From Blastocatellia bacterium (GTDB taxonomy: Bacteria > Acidobacteriota > Blastocatellia > Chloracidobacteriales > JADJPF01), in NCBI GenBank assembly GCA_023265235.1, contig JAHFUF010000198.1:1-8084 (forward strand): a DNA stretch of 8,084 bases, written 5' to 3'. Shown here piece by piece: positions 5,336-8,084 of the stretch (positions within the stretch are counted from its first letter, which is position 1; every line of letters starts with the position of its first letter). A program made the translations under genes and the position numbers. The notes under the pieces were generated by a model, which did no database searches, was not told where the DNA came from, and saw only the letters and a list, made by a program, of their open reading frames with translations.

Positions 5336-6928
5336 ATGGTGAGAAAAGCAAGAGAATCTAAAATAGCCGAAGAATATATTAAAAACCTAGAGTCTATAGG
5401 ATGGTTTGAGGGTTTTCCTAAAGAAACTCTGGAAATAACTCGAAAAAATATGGAGAAAGACAAGAAAAGAAGACCAGATTTATGTCTACATGGCTTACTA
5501 ATAAGCTTAGAGTCTGCAACATACGAAGGGGTACATAGTGAAATTACGTTAGGGCTAGCAAAAAGCTCCTATGGGCTTTTCAAACCCGCATCGGTGGCAG
5601 AAAAATGGGTGGATTTGACAGATGGAACTTATGTAGAGATCTCTATTGTTATTGGTGGAAAAGAATATGCTCATGAATGGTTGGCCAAAAATAGTTATAT
5701 AGATGAGAATTTTGACTACCTTATTCGGGAAGTAATTGAGAGAATCGATCCTAAATTAACTTTAGGGACTATTTGGTTAGGAAATCAACAGGTACTCTAT
5801 CTTATTTGTAACAAAGCTGCTTACTTAAAAGGCTTAAAACAAGGGCTATTTCTGTCTAGTTATGGAGATTTAAATTTTTCAGATGAAACAGTAAATAGCC
5901 TAATCAATAGGCTTCGTGATAAAAAATCAGCCTTACGCTTACATGCTGCTACTATGCTAAAAATGTGGTTTGAGTTTGGATGGTTTGATTTTGAAGGTGC
6001 TAAAACTCTCCAATCTGCTGTTAAAGATAGAGACACAGCAATTAAAAAATTAGCTACGGAATTTATTGAAAAATATGGTGCAGAACTAGAAAAATGCCAA
6101 AAACAACAAACCACTCTTGCTAGTAAACTAATTAGGTTTAATGCACAAAATGGTTATATTCGCACTAGAGATCAAAAATTATTAGAAGGTCGTGTACGCG
6201 TTGCTAAAGAATACCTAGGAAAATTAGATGAAATAGGTTGGTTTGAAGGCTTACCTAAAACTCTTCGTGATGTGACAGAAGATGAGATAGTAGATGATGA
6301 TTATAACAGACCAGATTTGTGTTTACCCGGAGTTTATCAGTATTTGGACTGTGTTGAACAAGTAGGAGTACATAAAGCTTTGGTTGAAGCTTTAGTTGAA
6401 TGCTCGCATAAAATTTTTGTCCCTACTAATGTAGAAGAAAAGTGGACAAAATCAGGTCAAGTAACTTTGATAATCAAAACTGATAATGGTAAACATACTA
6501 GTAGGTGGAAACAAGTTGATCAAGTTTTAGACGGAAACTTTGAAAATTTATTGCGAAAGGCGATAGAGGCTAACGACTCAAAGTTAACTTTGGGCACTAT
6601 TTTGCCAGGAGATGATGGAAGGTTTTATTTAATTTGTAGTAAGTCTGCTTATGAAAAAGCCTTGGCAAAAGGGTTGTTTTTAACCGTTAGTGATGGCAAT
6701 CTAACTCTTACTGAAGAAGGGATAAATAATCTAAAAGAGATTTTTAGCAACCGTGCCTCAGCTTTACGCTTATTTGCTGCTGAATTACTAACTATTTGGT
6801 TGCAGACAGGGAACTATAAAGACAATGATTTAGACATTTTTCGCAATGCTTTTGCAGATCCAGATGAAGCAGTAAGAAAAGCATCTAGAAAGCTTATGAC
6901 TAGGTTTGGAAAAGTTTACATGCTTTAG
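5336..6928 (+). CDS. Protein of unknown function built from two tandem copies of one domain
   Basis: I do not recognise this family. The 530-residue product consists of two diverged copies of about 240 residues, near 8-248 and 286-525, joined by a linker of about 35 residues. Shared landmarks keep the same order: IGWFEG (21-26 and 300-305), RPDLCL (46-51 and 325-330), EKW (89-91 and 368-370), KLTLGTI (140-146 and 416-422), LICxKxAY (156-163 and 432-439), GLFL (170-173 and 446-449) and SALRL (198-202 and 475-479). The end of each copy is helical with HEAT-like spacing (ALRLxAAxxLxxW, then D-x-D-x-A-x-x-K). There is no signal peptide, membrane helix or obvious catalytic motif, so a cytoplasmic binding or scaffold role is possible but unproven. 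The start has GGGAG (5319-5323) 12 bases upstream, further than usual. The AlbA_2-type gene follows 46 bp on. Confidence 0.85.
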   Translation: MVRKARESKIAEEYIKNLESIGWFEGFPKETLEITRKNMEKDKKRRPDLCLHGLLISLESATYEGVHSEITLGLAKSSYGLFKPASVAEKWVDLTDGTYVEISIVIGGKEYAHEWLAKNSYIDENFDYLIREVIERIDPKLTLGTIWLGNQQVLYLICNKAAYLKGLKQGLFLSSYGDLNFSDETVNSLINRLRDKKSALRLHAATMLKMWFEFGWFDFEGAKTLQSAVKDRDTAIKKLATEFIEKYGAELEKCQKQQTTLASKLIRFNAQNGYIRTRDQKLLEGRVRVAKEYLGKLDEIGWFEGLPKTLRDVTEDEIVDDDYNRPDLCLPGVYQYLDCVEQVGVHKALVEALVECSHKIFVPTNVEEKWTKSGQVTLIIKTDNGKHTSRWKQVDQVLDGNFENLLRKAIEANDSKLTLGTILPGDDGRFYLICSKSAYEKALAKGLFLTVSDGNLTLTEEGINNLKEIFSNRASALRLFAAELLTIWLQTGNYKDNDLDIFRNAFADPDEAVRKASRKLMTRFGKVYML

Positions 6929-6939
6929 AATTTTAGACA

Positions 6940-6968
6940 TTAAATTATTAATTTAACGGTGTTTTTTT
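6940..6968 (+). terminator. weak AT-rich hairpin followed by a T7 run
   Basis: TTAAAT (6940-6945) and ATTTAA (6951-6956) are inverted copies around TATTA, and a run of seven T follows at 6962-6968. The stem lacks G-C pairs, so termination would be inefficient. The element sits immediately before the next gene on the same strand and may attenuate rather than end transcription. Confidence 0.25.
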
Positions 6969-6974
6969 GTTTTC

Positions 6975-7529
6975 ATGAGACGAAAAAAATTTAAACCTTC
7001 ACGACGCGAACCTAATTCAGAACGCTCTTTTTATGAGAGGCTCTTTAACGAAGAGCATCCTAGGTTAGAACACTTAGATTTACTTAACTTAATTCGTGGT
7101 GGAGAAGATTCTTATCTAGAATTAAAAGTTAGGCTTACTAATAATGAAAAAATAATCTTAGAAATCGTGGCACTTGCTAATTCTGGTGGAGGGGCAATTA
7201 TTTTTGGTGTTAATGATAATCGCTATATTGAAGGACTAGATGATCCAGAGCAAGTTGAAGATGAACTCAAAGAAATTTGTCGTACACAAATAACCCCTCC
7301 TGTTTGGCCTTATATTGACAAAGTAGCTTTTGACAATGGAAAGCGCGTTATTGTTCTAGATATAGATGAAAGGCGCGCTCCTCATTATGCTTTTGACCAC
7401 CGCTATTATATTCGAGAAGGCTCATCTATACGTGAGGCTAAAGCCGACGAGGTAACAAAACTTTTTGCTCGCCTAAACCTACTAATTATGAATCTATCCC
7501 GCTTTTTAATACTACTATTGAGCATATAG
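6975..7529 (+). CDS. AlbA_2/Schlafen-type putative ATP-binding (DUF4062-unrelated, AAA_4) protein, N-terminal part before frameshift
   Basis: After a basic N-terminus (RRKKFKPSRR), residues 40-165 form an AlbA_2 (formerly AAA_4, Schlafen-like) domain: GGEDSYLELKVRL with the E-x-K motif (49-51), ALANSGGGAIIFGVND (66-81) and YYIREGSSIREA (144-155). Proteins of this type are widespread in bacteria as putative nucleic-acid-binding regulators and are often found in accessory regions; the exact activity is usually unknown. From residue 167 the frame turns into LNLLIMNLSRFLILLLSI, a leucine-rich tail unlike the family, and stops at TAG (7527-7529). The normal continuation is found in the -1 frame from about 7472, so the gene is frameshifted here. 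The start at 6975 has no Shine-Dalgarno sequence and a T-rich leader. Confidence 0.85.
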   Translation: MRRKKFKPSRREPNSERSFYERLFNEEHPRLEHLDLLNLIRGGEDSYLELKVRLTNNEKIILEIVALANSGGGAIIFGVNDNRYIEGLDDPEQVEDELKEICRTQITPPVWPYIDKVAFDNGKRVIVLDIDERRAPHYAFDHRYYIREGSSIREAKADEVTKLFARLNLLIMNLSRFLILLLSI

Positions 7530-8084
7530 ACGAAGCTTTTGTTTGGTCTTATATTCGTGATTTGCAAGGAGAGCTTTTTAATAAGAATAGCAATTATCCT
7601 ACAGGGCAAGTAATGAGGGATATGCAATTAGGCATAGATTATGCAGACACTGTAATTCCAACTGTCGCAGGTGTACTACTATTTGGACATAGTAACCAAC
7701 TAGGAAAGCTTTTTTCTCGTAGTTCAATAGAATTACAGCGTATTTCAGGAGAAAACCCAACTGCTCCAATAGTAGAAAAAACAGTGTTTACTGGTAACTT
7801 AGCTACACTATTTGAGCGAGCACAAGGTTTTATTGGGCGTTATGTAGATTTATGGGATAGTACTAGCATACGTAAAAATAAACTATCTGCTGAACCTGTA
7901 GCCCCACGATCCAACTATAACCGTTCAGTTATAACAGAAGCACTAACAAACGCCTTAGTACATCGTGATTATTGTGTTCGCCAGCAGTCAATAAAAGTAA
8001 ATATTTATGATAACCGGATAGAAATTATTAATCCTTGTATTGCTCAAGCCTTGTCACGCAAAGGATTGGAGGTATACGGAGTAG
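7472..8084 (+). pseudogene. frame-shifted continuation of the AlbA_2 protein (helix-turn-helix and ATPase-like C-terminal region), cut by window end
   Basis: In the -1 frame the reading runs open from 7442 (TAA at 7439-7441) to the right edge. It begins PKPTNYESIPLFNTTIEHID at 7472 and continues for 204 residues without a stop. Joined to the upstream part it gives about 370 residues so far. The segments TVIPTVAGVLLFG, NRSVITEALTNALVHRDY and IKVNIYDNRIEIINP are typical of the middle and HATPase_c_4-like C-terminal region that follows AlbA_2 domains in this family (E-A-L-x-N-A-x-x-H-R-D-Y being the hallmark). The conserved reading after the break means the break is recent, a sequencing error or bypassed in translation. 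Conventional gene callers may start this part at the ATG at 7613. Confidence 0.8.

Noticed and set aside
5860..6114. Open frame on the minus strand inside the duplicated-domain gene
   Set aside because: The plus-strand frame shows protein-level repeat conservation across this stretch; the minus frame does not.
5326..6975. Shared TTTTTTTGT just upstream of both the 530-residue gene and the AlbA_2 gene
   Set aside because: T-runs are common in this AT-rich DNA and the flanking bases differ, so a common regulatory signal is not supported.
7406..7627. Open frame on the minus strand across the AlbA_2 frameshift
   Set aside because: It overlaps conserved AlbA_2 coding sequence on the plus strand and gives no family-like protein.
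1..8084. CRISPR array, tRNA or rRNA genes, insertion sequence ends, attachment sites
   Set aside because: I found no regularly spaced repeats, no cloverleaf-like segment, no transposase and no flanking direct or inverted repeats of useful length.

Overview
The window is an AT-rich stretch of bacterial DNA with mixed content: one probable regulatory and redox operon, two membrane-protein genes and two genes of accessory character. The host is probably a diderm bacterium. It has an ECF sigma factor with a membrane zinc-finger anti-sigma factor, and a NosR/NapH-type polyferredoxin. Shine-Dalgarno sequences are mostly absent; only the anti-sigma gene has a clear one. The sequence alone does not fix the phylum. 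The fused flavin/iron-sulfur architecture and the sparse ribosome binding sites remind me of Acidobacteriota-like lineages, but this is a weak inference.

Layout. Positions 1-212 hold the 3' end of an EamA/DMT-type transporter (+). Positions 250-1179 (+) encode a membrane protein with an N-terminal zinc ribbon. A strong hairpin at 1182-1207 separates it from a leftward operon read from 5075 down to 1236: ECF sigma factor, membrane anti-sigma factor, FAD/NAD(P)-binding oxidoreductase, and membrane 4Fe-4S polyferredoxin. A 260-bp divergent intergenic region (5076-5335) with several short palindromes follows. Two rightward genes close the window: a 530-residue protein made of two diverged copies of one unrecognised domain (5336-6928), and an AlbA_2/Schlafen-type ATP-binding protein (from 6975) that runs off the end and is broken by a frameshift.

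How the genes work together. Sigma and anti-sigma form a cell-envelope sensing pair. The two redox genes downstream look like one electron path from NAD(P)H through FAD to membrane-bound iron-sulfur clusters. The main finding is that these two redox ORFs appear to be halves of one ancestral fused gene. The first stops inside its flavoprotein domain (ending LPNDVVSK). The second begins with the missing piece of that domain (MIGSELPYEFLEKIGI) before its membrane part. The frame break can be placed within 16 bases (2582-2597). A second frame break lies in the AlbA_2 gene between 7442 and 7529. Two single-base breaks beside short homopolymers in 8 kb raise the question of sequencing error, real gene decay or recoding.
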